A stretch of DNA of 64,000 nt from Paenibacillus sanguinis 2301083 = DSM 16941 (GTDB lineage Bacteria; Bacillota; Bacilli; Paenibacillales; Paenibacillaceae): contig NZ_KB895377.1 in NCBI RefSeq assembly GCF_000374825.1, positions 62,001 to 126,000 of the forward strand, in the 5' to 3' direction. Positions 16,029 to 24,864 of the stretch are shown here, one piece after another. The number at the start of each line of letters is the position of its first letter. Positions within the stretch are counted from its first letter, which is position 1. The notes below the pieces were generated by a model. It did not search any database. It had not been told where the DNA came from and worked only from the letters and a program-made list of their open reading frames with translations. The position numbers were made by a program, and so were the translations under genes.

Positions 16029-17150
16029 ATGAAATTGCTGCAGGCTTTATTTTTTCCGCCGGAACAGCCCGGGGGCGTATCTTCGATGATTCCTCATCTG
16101 CAAGACCGGTTCAAGCCTCCCCATTGGGAGATGGAATTATTCTCCTTGCCTAAGCGTATTCGCTCCAAGGGGAGTGATAATGTGAAATTTCATACCTTTG
16201 ATTGGCAGCAATACGGGGAGAGCCCCATAGTCCAGAAATACGTTCAGACGTACCGCGATTACCTCTGGTGGACGAAGCTCAGAATCAAGCAGCCTTATGA
16301 ACTGATCCACTCCCATCATCCGATTGCTGGACTGGCAATGAAGGAGGTATTCCCGGAAACCCCATTGGTGCAAAGCATTCACTCCAGTTATGAGAGGGAG
16401 TTGATTCTGAACGGACGGATCAAGGAGAACGGGCTGGAGCACCGCTTCCTGACCTCACTGTATGGGGAACTGGAGCACCGCACGGATCGCTTGTTTACTG
16501 TATCGCAGTCCTTTGCGGAGTATTTGGCCCCGTATGTGCAGCATCCCGAATCCATCGGTGTTATTCCCAACGGATTTGACGAGAAGCGATTCAAGCCCGT
16601 TCCTCACGAGAACGAGGTGGCTCAACTGGTGACAGTCTGCCGCCTGGTGCCGGCCAAAGGGTTGGATATTCTGCTGAATGCTTGTGCCGAACTGAAAGAG
16701 CGCGGTCATAACTATGTATTGCACATTATCGGGGATGGACCAATCCGCCAGGAATTGGAGCAATTGGCTCAAAAGCTAGGCATCTATGATGAGACTATTT
16801 TTTATGGATATACCTTGCATCCGGAGGAATTTATGCCTTTCTTTGATATCTTCGTGCTCCCTTCCCGGGCAGAGGCGTTCGGGTCCGTATTTGCTGAGGC
16901 GGCTCTTTGCAGTCTGGCGCTGGTCGGTACAGCGACAGGAGGAATTGCCGAGCAGATTGAGGATGGAATAAATGGCTTGCTGGTGCCGCCGGAGGACCCG
17001 TCTGCACTTGCCGTGGCCCTGGAGAAGGTCATTGTTGATCCGGACTACCGGTATCAACTGGCCCGCAGCGGGTCGGAGAAGGCAAAATCCCAATATTCAC
17101 TCAACCGTGTAGTACATGAGCTGAAGACATTATACCTGCAATTCAAATAA
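16029..17150 (+). CDS. Glycosyltransferase family 4 (CotSA-like)
   Basis: A retaining GT-B sugar transferase of 373 residues. The N-terminal half has PPEQPGGVSSMIPHL and the HSHHPIAGLAMK acceptor-side motif; the C-terminal Rossmann half has VCRLVPAKGLDILLNA, GDGPIRQELE and the donor-binding motif PSRAEAFGSVFAEAAL with the catalytic E-x7-E spacing. The length and shape fit glycosyltransferases of cell-surface or spore-coat polysaccharide (CotSA group), but the substrate cannot be read. The ATG follows AAAGGAG by eight bases. A TATAAT at 15986-15991 may be its -10 box. The next gene starts 17 bases later, on an unrelated function. Confidence 0.85.
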   Translation: MKLLQALFFPPEQPGGVSSMIPHLQDRFKPPHWEMELFSLPKRIRSKGSDNVKFHTFDWQQYGESPIVQKYVQTYRDYLWWTKLRIKQPYELIHSHHPIAGLAMKEVFPETPLVQSIHSSYERELILNGRIKENGLEHRFLTSLYGELEHRTDRLFTVSQSFAEYLAPYVQHPESIGVIPNGFDEKRFKPVPHENEVAQLVTVCRLVPAKGLDILLNACAELKERGHNYVLHIIGDGPIRQELEQLAQKLGIYDETIFYGYTLHPEEFMPFFDIFVLPSRAEAFGSVFAEAALCSLALVGTATGGIAEQIEDGINGLLVPPEDPSALAVALEKVIVDPDYRYQLARSGSEKAKSQYSLNRVVHELKTLYLQFK

Positions 17151-17167
17151 GGGAGAGGTCTTTAAGA

Positions 17168-18499
17168 ATGAACGCTTTTCGTTTTCTTCATGCGGCCGAT
17201 CTGCATCTGGACACCCCGTTCTCCGGGATGTCCGGCGTGCCGGATCGGCTGCGTGCCCATTTAAGGGAATCTACCTTTGCGGCATTTGACCGCCTGATCG
17301 GACTAGCTATTGAGGAGGAAGTTGATTTTGTCGTCATTAGCGGGGATATTTACGATGCGGCTGATTCCTCGCTGCGGGCGCAGCTCCGACTAAGAGAAGG
17401 CTGGGACAAGCTGGGGAAGCATGGTATTCCGGTCTATTTCATCCGGGGCAATCACGATCCCTTGTCCAGTCGGCGCTTGCGGCTCGCCTTGCCCCCGCAT
17501 GTCAAGGAGTTCGGTGGCCAGGTCGAGAGTACAACCGCCGTCCGCCGCAAGGACGGCCAGCCCGTGGCGATCGTGACCGGCGTCTCGTATAAGACTGCGG
17601 CGGTGAGCGATAATCTGTCCTTGCAATACCACAGACAGCCGGGCTCATCGCTGTATCATATCGCCCTCCTGCATGGAAACGTAGAGGGTCAGGAAGGGCA
17701 TGATGCTTATGCTCCTTGCTCCCTGGCTGATCTGCAGGCCTCAGGATACGACTATTGGGCGCTGGGGCATATCCACAAACGGCAGGTCTTGTGCAAGGCT
17801 CCGTGGGTGGTCTATCCGGGCAACCTTCAGGGGCGGAGTCTGAAGGAAACCGGCCCTAAAGGCTGTTATATCGTTGATGTCAAGGACAATGGGGAGGCGG
17901 AGCTGTCATTTCGGAGGCTGGAGCAGGTATTATGGCTTGAGGTACAGCTCCCGATTGAGGGGCTGGACACGGAAGAAGCGTGGAAGACGCTCGTGGAGGA
18001 ACGGTTAGATGAGCTTCGGGAAGAGGAAGCTGGCAAAATTACGGTGGTTCGCCTGGTGTTCACCGGGCGTGGATCGCTGCATGGCCTGCTGCAATCTGAA
18101 GAAGAGACGACGGAGCTATTGCAGGAATTGCGGCGTCAGGAAAGCCTCAGGCTGACAGAGCTGGAACCACACGCAGGTACATCTGCCTTGTCGGGAGGGA
18201 TTGTGTGGCCGGCGAGTCTGCGAGTAGAGACTGGAGCAGAACTGGACCGAGATCAGCTGCTGTCCGAGGATAGCTTCCTGGGCGAGTTGCTCAGGTTAGG
18301 GGACAAGGCTGCCGGCGATGCCGAATTGCTGAGCGAGATTACCGCGCAGGCCTTGGCGGACTTGGAGGGGCATCGTCAGCTTCGTCGCCACATGAAAGAG
18401 CTGGGGCTGCCGGACAAGGCGGATTTGCTGCGTCGTGCGGAGGAGATGGCTGCCACCTTGCTGGCGGAAGAAGAAGCGGAGGGGAGGCTGCCATCATGA
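17168..18499 (+). CDS. YhaO-type metallo-phosphoesterase nuclease (SbcD/Mre11-like)
   Basis: A DNA repair nuclease subunit of 443 residues. The metal-binding motifs of the Mre11 family are present in order: HAADLHLDTPF, ISGDIYDAAD, IRGNHDPLSS, LLHGNVEG and LGHIHKRQ. The C-terminal 200 residues are acidic and helical, as expected for the part that binds the ATPase partner. It is followed with a 4-base overlap by the YhaN-type ATPase, so the two form a complex of the Mre11-Rad50 kind. The homologues in B. subtilis are YhaO and YhaN; classical SbcD has a shorter C-terminal region. Start is ATG eleven bases after GGGAGAGG. Confidence 0.88.
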   Translation: MNAFRFLHAADLHLDTPFSGMSGVPDRLRAHLRESTFAAFDRLIGLAIEEEVDFVVISGDIYDAADSSLRAQLRLREGWDKLGKHGIPVYFIRGNHDPLSSRRLRLALPPHVKEFGGQVESTTAVRRKDGQPVAIVTGVSYKTAAVSDNLSLQYHRQPGSSLYHIALLHGNVEGQEGHDAYAPCSLADLQASGYDYWALGHIHKRQVLCKAPWVVYPGNLQGRSLKETGPKGCYIVDVKDNGEAELSFRRLEQVLWLEVQLPIEGLDTEEAWKTLVEERLDELREEEAGKITVVRLVFTGRGSLHGLLQSEEETTELLQELRRQESLRLTELEPHAGTSALSGGIVWPASLRVETGAELDRDQLLSEDSFLGELLRLGDKAAGDAELLSEITAQALADLEGHRQLRRHMKELGLPDKADLLRRAEEMAATLLAEEEAEGRLPS

Positions 18500-21400
18500 A
18501 GCTGGAGCGCATGCAGATCCGCGGCTTTGGCCGCCTGAACGGGCTGGAGATCGAGCTGCCGGGCCCTATCACGGTACTGCATGGTCCAAATGAAGCGGGG
18601 AAAAGCACTTTGCTTGGCTTCGTTCGGGCCATGCTGTTTGGCATCCCCTCGCGTTCACAGGCGGCGGAGCGTTACGAGCCGCTGCAAGGCGGTGTTCACG
18701 GAGGTGCGTTGACCCTTGTATCGGAAGACGGCAGCCGCTGGATGATCGAACGTTATACCCAGCCACCGGAAGGCCGGAATTTGCCAGGGACGAGGGGGGA
18801 CCGTTTGCGAATTACTCGCAGCGACGAGAATGGACAAGTCCGTGAGGTTACACAGGAACAAATGCAACGGGAATTGCTAGGCGGTATGTCCAAGGCGATG
18901 TTCAGGCAATTGTTCGCCGTGTCGCTCACGGAATTGCAGGAGGTTGGCGCGTTGCAGTCCGGGGAGCTGAGCCGCTATTTGTTCCATGCCGGAATCGGCG
19001 GGGGGGCAGCGGTGCTCCGCGGTGAGAAGAAGCTCGTTCAGGAGATGGACAAGCTGTATCGCCCGCGTGGACGGACGCAGGAGATCGCAAAGCTGCTTCA
19101 AGAGCTGGAGCGGCTGGAGCGTGAAGCGGAGGCAGCGAAAGCACTGCTGCCTCGTTACAACGATGTGCTGGAGGAACTGGAGGTTTTGGCAGGGCAGCTT
19201 GCCGATAACAAGGCTGAGCGTAAACGGTTAAGCCTGGAAACGGCAAGATGGTCCAAGGCGGTGAGCGTCCGGGCGGACTGGCTGCATAGGCAGGCCCTTC
19301 GGGCTGAGCTTGCGGCATTGCCAGAAGTTGCCCGCTTCCCCGGTCAAGGAGCTGCGCGGTGGCAAGCCCTGCAAGCGGAACGAGAGCGCCTGCAACTGGA
19401 GCAAAATGAATGGGCGCGGCGGCGGAAGACGCTGCTCGCGGAGCAGGCCCGGCATGTTCCGGATGAGCGGGTGCTGGCGCAGGAGCCTGTGCTGCGCCAA
19501 CTGGCTGCTCGTCTGCCGGGGTATGAAGCCGGGCAAGCGGAGCTGGCCAAGCTGGAGGCGGAATCCGCCCAGCTTGAGGCCCGGCTTGGTGAATGTTTGC
19601 GCAGCATTCATCCGGATTGGCGGACGCGGGACCTGCGCGGCTTCGCCGGGACGGTTGGCGAACGGGAAAGCGTTCGCCGCTTTCAATCCCGGTTCACGTC
19701 GTACGACCGGGAGATGGAGCTGCTGCGCAGCGAGCGCTACAAGCTGGAGCGGGCTGCGGCGAATGCAGAGGCTGCTCACGAGGCCGCGGCTGCGCGGCTG
19801 CGGGACAGCGCAGCGCAAGGGAGGCAGCAATTCGCGATGCTCGTGCCAGAGCAGCCCAGCGAGGTCCGCGTGTTGTGGAACGAGCTGCGTGCAGCGCTCG
19901 ACCGCTGGCGCGGGCAGGCATCAGCGCGGCAGCAGGCTCAACGCGATGCCGAGGTAGAGGCGCTCGCTCATGCGCAGGTGCGGGGGCTGAGCCGCCGCCT
20001 GCTGGCAGCCAGCTCCGCGCTGACGCTGGGCTTGCCCGCCGTGTTGTGGCTGACGGCGGATTCTCCGTGGAGCGCCGTGTTTGCCGGCGCTCTGTTGCTT
20101 GGCCTGGACGCCTATTTGGCCGTCCTGGCCTTCCGGGGCCGCCCCGCGGCGGGGCGGCCCGCTGCCAGCGGGCGCAGCGGAGGAGCAGGTCCTCGCCCGG
20201 ACGGACGCCGGCCCCGGCGACCCGGCGTGGCGGAGGACGGTGCCGAGACGAGCCTGGCCGAGCTGTTGGCCCGGCTGATTCGCCACCCGTATACCGCCGC
20301 CGGCGGGGTTGCCTCCCGCGCTGACGCGAAGCCGCCCGGCCCGGTCAATTGGGACGAGGAAGAGCGGCAGTTGCGCCGCTTGATGGAGGAATGGCTGCTG
20401 TGGGAGCAGCGGCATACGGCACTGGAGAGTGAAGCGGAGTTAACGCTTGTCAGGATGACCGCCGCTAAGGATGAACTGCAGGCCATGGAGCGTGAATTGG
20501 CCCGGCGAGAAGAAGTCTTTGGCCAGCTTGCCGGGGAATGGGAAGAGTGGCTTGCCGAGCGACGGTTGTCTGTAAGCCTGTCGCCTGAAGCAGCGCTGGA
20601 GGTGTTCCGTCTGGCCGAGCACGGCCGGGAGCTGCTTGGCCGATATGATGCCTTGACGGAGAAGTGCGCCGGGCTTCAGGAGCAGAACGAGCGGTTTGAA
20701 CAGGAATGCTGTGTTATATTCCAGTCGTCGGGAGTCGTGCAGGACGAGGAAGCTGTCCCTGATGAGCAGCAATTCCGCAAGGACGAATTACAGCCCGGGG
20801 GGCAAGGAAGTACGCCTTCCCATATCCTGCACCGGGCGCTGGAGCAATTGGAGCGGGAGCTTGTCCACAAGCGAGACCATGATCAGCTAGGAACTGCATT
20901 GCTGTCCGTCGAGGAGGAAGGACGGCGGCTGGAGGATCGTATGCAGCAGGTTTTACATTCGGAGCGGACGCTTTTAGCGGAGGCTGGGGCTCATTCCGGC
21001 GAGGAATTTCTGCGTCTCGGAGCGGCTGTGGAACGCCGCCAAGCGTTGGAACGCGAATTACGGCAATCCGAGTTGGTATTGTTCGCCGGGCTTGATGAGC
21101 GCAGGTCTGACGAACTGGAGCAATTGCTGCGAGGAGCGGATGAGACGGAATTGATACAGCAATTGGAAGGGGCCGAGCAAGCCTTGAAGCTGGCGGAGCG
21201 TAGCGGACAGGAGCTGCAAGAGAAGCGAGGCCGTCTGTTGCAGGAGCAAGAAAGCCTGGAAGTGCGCTGCCGGCAGGAGGATTTGCAGCAGCAGCTCGCC
21301 GAACAGCGGGCGTTATTTACCGAGGTGCTGGACCGGTACGCAGTCATGGCGGTGTGTCATGAATTAATTGGACGTACCCGCCGGGTGTACGAGGAGGAAC

Positions 21401-21795
21401 GCCAGCCCGCAGTGTTACAGGCAGCTTCGGAATTTTTCACCCAAATGACGGACGGGGTGTATAAGAAAATTTTCATGAAAATAGGCAGTCAGGAGCTGAT
21501 GGCCGAACATACCGTGCATGGACCGCTGGACAGTGCCTTGTTAAGCCGGGGAACAGCCGAGCAGTTATATTTGGCGATGCGGTTGGCCTTATCCGGAGCA
21601 GTTGCCGGACGGAGCAGCTTGCCGCTGTTGCTGGATGATCTGTTCGTTAACTTTGATGCCGTTCGGTTGGAAGGAGCGCTGTCCGTGTTGCGGGAGGTGG
21701 CCAATCGCCAGCAGGTTGTCATGATGACCTGCCATGAGCATGTTGTGGAGCGGATCCAAGCAACGATGCCCGCAGCGAACATCGTCAGGTTATAA
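18496..21795 (+). CDS. YhaN-type SMC/Rad50-like ATPase with membrane segment
   Basis: The ATPase partner of the preceding nuclease, 1099 residues. It has a Walker A motif GPNEAGKST near residue 35, two long coiled-coil arms (about 195-490 and 630-960), the ABC signature SRGTAEQLYLAMRLAL and the Walker B LPLLLDDLFVNFD near the end. In the middle, where Rad50 has its zinc hook, there is no CxxC; instead two hydrophobic helices (about 502-520 and 528-551) suggest the arms are joined at the membrane. A GC-rich, Arg/Gly/Pro-rich insert follows (about 552-580) and contains a perfect 10-bp palindrome at 20136-20160. ATGA overlap with the upstream gene shows translational coupling. Confidence 0.88.
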   Translation: MKLERMQIRGFGRLNGLEIELPGPITVLHGPNEAGKSTLLGFVRAMLFGIPSRSQAAERYEPLQGGVHGGALTLVSEDGSRWMIERYTQPPEGRNLPGTRGDRLRITRSDENGQVREVTQEQMQRELLGGMSKAMFRQLFAVSLTELQEVGALQSGELSRYLFHAGIGGGAAVLRGEKKLVQEMDKLYRPRGRTQEIAKLLQELERLEREAEAAKALLPRYNDVLEELEVLAGQLADNKAERKRLSLETARWSKAVSVRADWLHRQALRAELAALPEVARFPGQGAARWQALQAERERLQLEQNEWARRRKTLLAEQARHVPDERVLAQEPVLRQLAARLPGYEAGQAELAKLEAESAQLEARLGECLRSIHPDWRTRDLRGFAGTVGERESVRRFQSRFTSYDREMELLRSERYKLERAAANAEAAHEAAAARLRDSAAQGRQQFAMLVPEQPSEVRVLWNELRAALDRWRGQASARQQAQRDAEVEALAHAQVRGLSRRLLAASSALTLGLPAVLWLTADSPWSAVFAGALLLGLDAYLAVLAFRGRPAAGRPAASGRSGGAGPRPDGRRPRRPGVAEDGAETSLAELLARLIRHPYTAAGGVASRADAKPPGPVNWDEEERQLRRLMEEWLLWEQRHTALESEAELTLVRMTAAKDELQAMERELARREEVFGQLAGEWEEWLAERRLSVSLSPEAALEVFRLAEHGRELLGRYDALTEKCAGLQEQNERFEQECCVIFQSSGVVQDEEAVPDEQQFRKDELQPGGQGSTPSHILHRALEQLERELVHKRDHDQLGTALLSVEEEGRRLEDRMQQVLHSERTLLAEAGAHSGEEFLRLGAAVERRQALERELRQSELVLFAGLDERRSDELEQLLRGADETELIQQLEGAEQALKLAERSGQELQEKRGRLLQEQESLEVRCRQEDLQQQLAEQRALFTEVLDRYAVMAVCHELIGRTRRVYEEERQPAVLQAASEFFTQMTDGVYKKIFMKIGSQELMAEHTVHGPLDSALLSRGTAEQLYLAMRLALSGAVAGRSSLPLLLDDLFVNFDAVRLEGALSVLREVANRQQVVMMTCHEHVVERIQATMPAANIVRL
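20136..20160. repeat. GC palindrome in the YhaN linker
   Basis: GGGCCGCCCC (20136-20145), five bases, then its exact complement GGGGCGGCCC (20151-20160). It encodes the Arg/Pro/Ala-rich segment just behind the second membrane helix and lies in the most GC-rich part of the window. Confidence 0.7.
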
Positions 21796-21810
21796 GGAAG
21801 ATAGATCATT

Positions 21811-22857
21811 CTAAAGACGCGAAGGCTCCTTTCTCCGGTACAGGCCAAGCATCAGTGCCCAGAACAGGCTGAATAGACCGAATACGGGATACAGTACGGT
21901 GAGCAGGGAGCTGAAGCCAAATTGACTGGTCACATAGCAGATGCATAAAATCGTCACGGAGATGAGCGTTGGGGGGACCTTGATGCGTTGCTGTAATTGC
22001 AAGGTGACCCCGTATACATCGGCGACAAAGGTGCTGAATATTTCCATAAAAATCAGCAGCACATAAATAAGCTGAATGACTGTTCCAAGCTGCAGTGCAA
22101 TGGTGCCCATTGGAATTTCGTATTGAACGATCCCTGGCATATAGGCGGATAAAGCAAAATGGCCGGCCATCAGCATGAAGCCGACACCTGCACCTCCAAG
22201 CACTCCCCCAAGCACAACGACACGGCGATTCTCGGTGTGACTTCCGATGGGAACAAGCACGGCTTGGGCCATCGACAGGTTGAAGGCGGAATACATGAGC
22301 GGTGCGGCCCATGCGGCCACCAGGTTACTGTCGGTGTCCAGAGTGAGGAACCTTGTCGCTCCCGGCGATCCGATAGTATTGAGGATGATGGCAAGTGAAA
22401 GGATCAGCATCATGGGTACCACCACGGAATTAAGCTGAAGAACCCCCTGAATGCCTCTGCCCAACAGCAAGTAGGTGCAGATCAGGGTGATCCACAGGCC
22501 TGTCTGATAATGGAGCCCCAAATGCTCCATGAAGACGGAACCGGCCCCGGCCAGCATTACGCTGTTCACGCCGATCAGGACAATCAAGGTGAACAGGCTT
22601 AGCGTCCTGCCGATGCGTTCGCCAAACAGCTTGCGGTTCAAGTCCTCGTAGGATACAGCCTTGATGTCGTGAGCGAGCAGCATCATTTTGGTCCCCAACC
22701 AGATAAACAGGACCGTGGAGAGCATGATTGTCAATCCTCCCCATTTGCCGTATCTGGTGAAAAATTGCAGGATTTCTTGTCCCGTCGCAAAGCCTGCTCC
22801 AACGACGGTACCGATATAAGTGAACGCAATTTGCAGAATTTTAACGGTATTTTTCAT
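21811..22857 (-). CDS. YkvI-type membrane transporter
   Basis: A 348-residue integral membrane protein with about 10 hydrophobic helices. It begins ILQIAFTYIGTVVGAGFATGQEILQFF; the broken-helix motif GAGFATGQE is typical of YkvI, a distant relative of the APC/LeuT-fold amino acid transporters. The substrate is unknown. The ATG at 22857 follows GGGGGG; a longer open frame upstream to 22965 has no ribosome site and runs over the promoter, so it is rejected. The gene converges with YhaN with only 15 bases between them, and no clear terminator is visible there. Confidence 0.82.
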   Translation of the reverse strand: MKNTVKILQIAFTYIGTVVGAGFATGQEILQFFTRYGKWGGLTIMLSTVLFIWLGTKMMLLAHDIKAVSYEDLNRKLFGERIGRTLSLFTLIVLIGVNSVMLAGAGSVFMEHLGLHYQTGLWITLICTYLLLGRGIQGVLQLNSVVVPMMLILSLAIILNTIGSPGATRFLTLDTDSNLVAAWAAPLMYSAFNLSMAQAVLVPIGSHTENRRVVVLGGVLGGAGVGFMLMAGHFALSAYMPGIVQYEIPMGTIALQLGTVIQLIYVLLIFMEIFSTFVADVYGVTLQLQQRIKVPPTLISVTILCICYVTSQFGFSSLLTVLYPVFGLFSLFWALMLGLYRRKEPSRL

Positions 22858-22873
22858 GGTTTTCCCCCCGACT

Positions 22874-22895
22874 CTTGTGCTATATATAGTACAAG
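22874..22895. promoter_or_regulatory. Near-perfect palindrome over the YkvI-type promoter
   Basis: CTTGTGCTATA followed by TATAGTACAAG is a 22-base palindrome with one mismatch. It overlaps the TATATA-like -10 region just upstream of the ribosome site of the YkvI-type gene, a place where an operator would block transcription. Confidence 0.4.
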
Positions 22896-23034
22896 GTATG
22901 TTGTCCAGGAACGGGACATGACTTAAAACCTGTAGCGATAGCTGAACAAGCCAGCCATCCGGCATAAAGTATGGCCTGATGCCCTGACTTGTCTGAGCTT
23001 TCGCTATAGAGAAATGATCTTTGGAGGAAAAGGG

Positions 23035-23607
23035 ATGGAGTTATTAAAACAAAAGATCGCCCAGCAAGGCGTCATTGTTTCGGACCAGGTACTAAAATTG
23101 GACGGATTGATCAATCATCAGGTAGACCCTGAGCTTACGATGCAGATGGGAAAAGAGTTTGCCAAACGCTTTGCAGATGACGGAGTAACCCGGGTTATCA
23201 CAGTGGAGTCATCTGGGATCGCCGTAGCATTTGCGACAGCTTATGAAATGGGTGTGCCGCTAGTCTTTGCCCGGCGAAAGAAGACGCTGCTGGCAGAAGC
23301 GGACATGCTATGCGAGCGGGTGCCTTCATTCACCAAAGGCATTGTTACGGATATTCTGGTGTCACGAGAATTCATTGCGGAGAGCGATAAAGTGCTGTTC
23401 ATCGATGACATTATCGCCAACGGCGACGCTGCGCGTGGGCTGATCAAGATTATTAACCGTGCCGGCGCCGAGTTGGTGGGAGCAGGCATTGTTATAGAGA
23501 AATGTTTTCAGCCGGGTGCTCAGGCGATTCGGGATCAGGGAATCAGGTTGGAAACTTTGGCGCGCATTGCTTCGCTGGAGGGCGGGCAAATTACGTTTGC
23601 CGATTAA
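23035..23607 (+). CDS. xpt: Xanthine phosphoribosyltransferase
   Basis: A 190-residue purine salvage enzyme that makes XMP from xanthine and PRPP. The start MELLKQKIAQQGVIVSDQVLKLDGLINHQVDP is characteristic of Xpt, and the PRPP-binding loop reads VLFIDDIIANGDAARGL (about residue 120). The ATG at 23035 follows GGAGGAAAAGGG; the ATG at 23014 is upstream of that site and is not used. In many Bacilli xpt is preceded by a guanine riboswitch and followed by pbuX; neither is seen here. Confidence 0.93.
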   Translation: MELLKQKIAQQGVIVSDQVLKLDGLINHQVDPELTMQMGKEFAKRFADDGVTRVITVESSGIAVAFATAYEMGVPLVFARRKKTLLAEADMLCERVPSFTKGIVTDILVSREFIAESDKVLFIDDIIANGDAARGLIKIINRAGAELVGAGIVIEKCFQPGAQAIRDQGIRLETLARIASLEGGQITFAD

Positions 23608-23651
23608 GGAACAACGGGTACAGGAAAAACCGCCAATTTACGGTTAATCCT

Positions 23652-23679
23652 TTGCAGGCCTTCGTTTTTTCGCTATAAT
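23652..23679 (+). promoter_or_regulatory. Probable sigma-A promoter of the 110-residue gene
   Basis: TTGCAG (23652-23657) and a perfect TATAAT (23674-23679) are spaced by 16 bases, about 30 bases ahead of the gene. Confidence 0.6.
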
Positions 23680-23709
23680 GAGGATTACTAGGGAGAGGAG
23701 GCTTAAAGA

Positions 23710-24042
23710 ATGGGGAAAGAATTATCGGTAGACGTTGCGTTTTTTCTCACGAAATTGTCCGAGGCGAAGATTACGTTTGAACGTGCTCTGGATTGTAAAC
23801 ATACGGAGTTTGATGACCTTTATCCCTATATGCTTGAACATCCCCAGTTTTTCTGGTACAAACGCTATGTCGCATGGTCGGAATTATTAACAATTGCAGG
23901 GCTGTGCCAAGAGCTTGATGTACCCTGGAAGGAAGAGTTCAGTCCGCAACAGGTGGGGTATCTGGAGCAACGAGTGATGTCGGCCAAGGTGCTTGATTTC
24001 TGGTTTGAGACTAATGATAGCAAGGAACATGCTTCGCGGTAA
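23710..24042 (+). CDS. Conserved-looking hypothetical protein, 110 residues
   Basis: I do not recognise this gene. It encodes a soluble acidic protein rich in aromatic residues (YPYMLEHPQFFWYKRYVAWSELL in the middle), with no signal peptide or membrane helix. It has a convincing promoter at 23652-23679 and a GGGAGAGGAGG ribosome site ahead of the ATG, so it is a real gene. It forms its own unit between xpt and the terminator at 24207-24251. Confidence 0.75.
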   Translation: MGKELSVDVAFFLTKLSEAKITFERALDCKHTEFDDLYPYMLEHPQFFWYKRYVAWSELLTIAGLCQELDVPWKEEFSPQQVGYLEQRVMSAKVLDFWFETNDSKEHASR

Positions 24043-24206
24043 CCGTACTTAAGCGCAAGCTCAAAAGTCAGGTTTTCCTCACCAAGGCAAATGCCTTCGG
24101 AAGTATGTTTTTGCAAAGTGCGGATCAAGTTAGGGTGTGACCGTAGGAGTCTTTTGATGAGGCAAGTTTTTGACTGAGCCTTGTGCTATATCTAGTCAAG
24201 TGCAGC

Positions 24207-24251
24207 AGGCTGTACATGAATTCATATGATGAACTCATGTACAGCCTTTTT
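24207..24251 (+). terminator. Rho-independent terminator
   Basis: AGGCTGTACATGA (from 24207) pairs with TCATGTACAGCCT (to 24247, apart from the loop), followed by five T residues. It stops plus-strand transcription before the convergent YitT gene. The 160 bases before it contain a possible decayed copy of the MITE-like repeat. Confidence 0.8.
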
Positions 24252-24267
24252 GCGTCTTCCAACATCT

Positions 24268-24864
24268 TCAAGTCGTCCTCTCAACTGCGGGTTCAGGAGT
24301 GGTGCTGGTGAGAAAATGACTTTTGAACAAGTTGATGATAAAGGAGAGCACGATTAGCGACAGCACAGAATACAATCCGCCGATCCAGCCAGTGGAACCG
24401 AAGGAGAGGCACAGCACCAGTCCGTCAAGCACCAGCATCACCAGTCCGGGATTCCAGTTGTATCGCTGCTGCAGGAACAAGGCAAGAATATTATGGCCCC
24501 CAAGTGAAGAACCGCTGCTTAACAGCAAGGCCAGTCCACTGCCTACGACAAGCCCGCCGGCGATCGCGCCAAACCACATAGGCAGGGTGAAGGCCGGTAT
24601 TAGAGAATGAATACTTGACAGAAGGCTTAACAAGGTTACGGCTGCAATGGTAGACAATGTGAATTTCCATCCCAGCTTGACAATAGAAAGTACATAAAAA
24701 GGAAGATTGACTAAAAAATAAGTGACCGAAAACGGGCTGTGCAATAGATAAGTCAGGCTCAGGGCCAGTCCAACGGTTCCCCCGGTAGTTATAGAAGCCC
24801 GATTCAGGAGCAGTACTCCAGTACTAACCATAAGACAGCTAATCATAATACGGTAGATTTTCAT
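24268..24864 (-). CDS. YitT-family membrane protein, short form
   Basis: A 198-residue protein with five or six membrane helices of the YitT (DUF161) family; the motifs NRASITTGGTVGLALSLTYLL and SSLGGHNILALFLQQRYNWNPG are diagnostic. Most YitT proteins are about 280 residues and carry a cytoplasmic DUF2179 domain at the C-terminus; this one ends after the last helix and so belongs to the short class. Function unknown. The start ATG at 24864 follows GAGAGGGG. Confidence 0.85.
   Translation of the reverse strand: MKIYRIMISCLMVSTGVLLLNRASITTGGTVGLALSLTYLLHSPFSVTYFLVNLPFYVLSIVKLGWKFTLSTIAAVTLLSLLSSIHSLIPAFTLPMWFGAIAGGLVVGSGLALLLSSGSSLGGHNILALFLQQRYNWNPGLVMLVLDGLVLCLSFGSTGWIGGLYSVLSLIVLSFIINLFKSHFLTSTTPEPAVERTT

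Noticed and set aside
19593-20324. 243-codon Arg/Ala-rich open frame within yhaN
   Set aside because: A GC-driven shadow frame with low-complexity translation.
22966-23034. Guanine/xanthine riboswitch ahead of xpt
   Set aside because: Only 70-130 bases are available and I see neither the GTTTCTACC-like core nor the paired loops. A short GGCAT/ATGCC hairpin is not enough.
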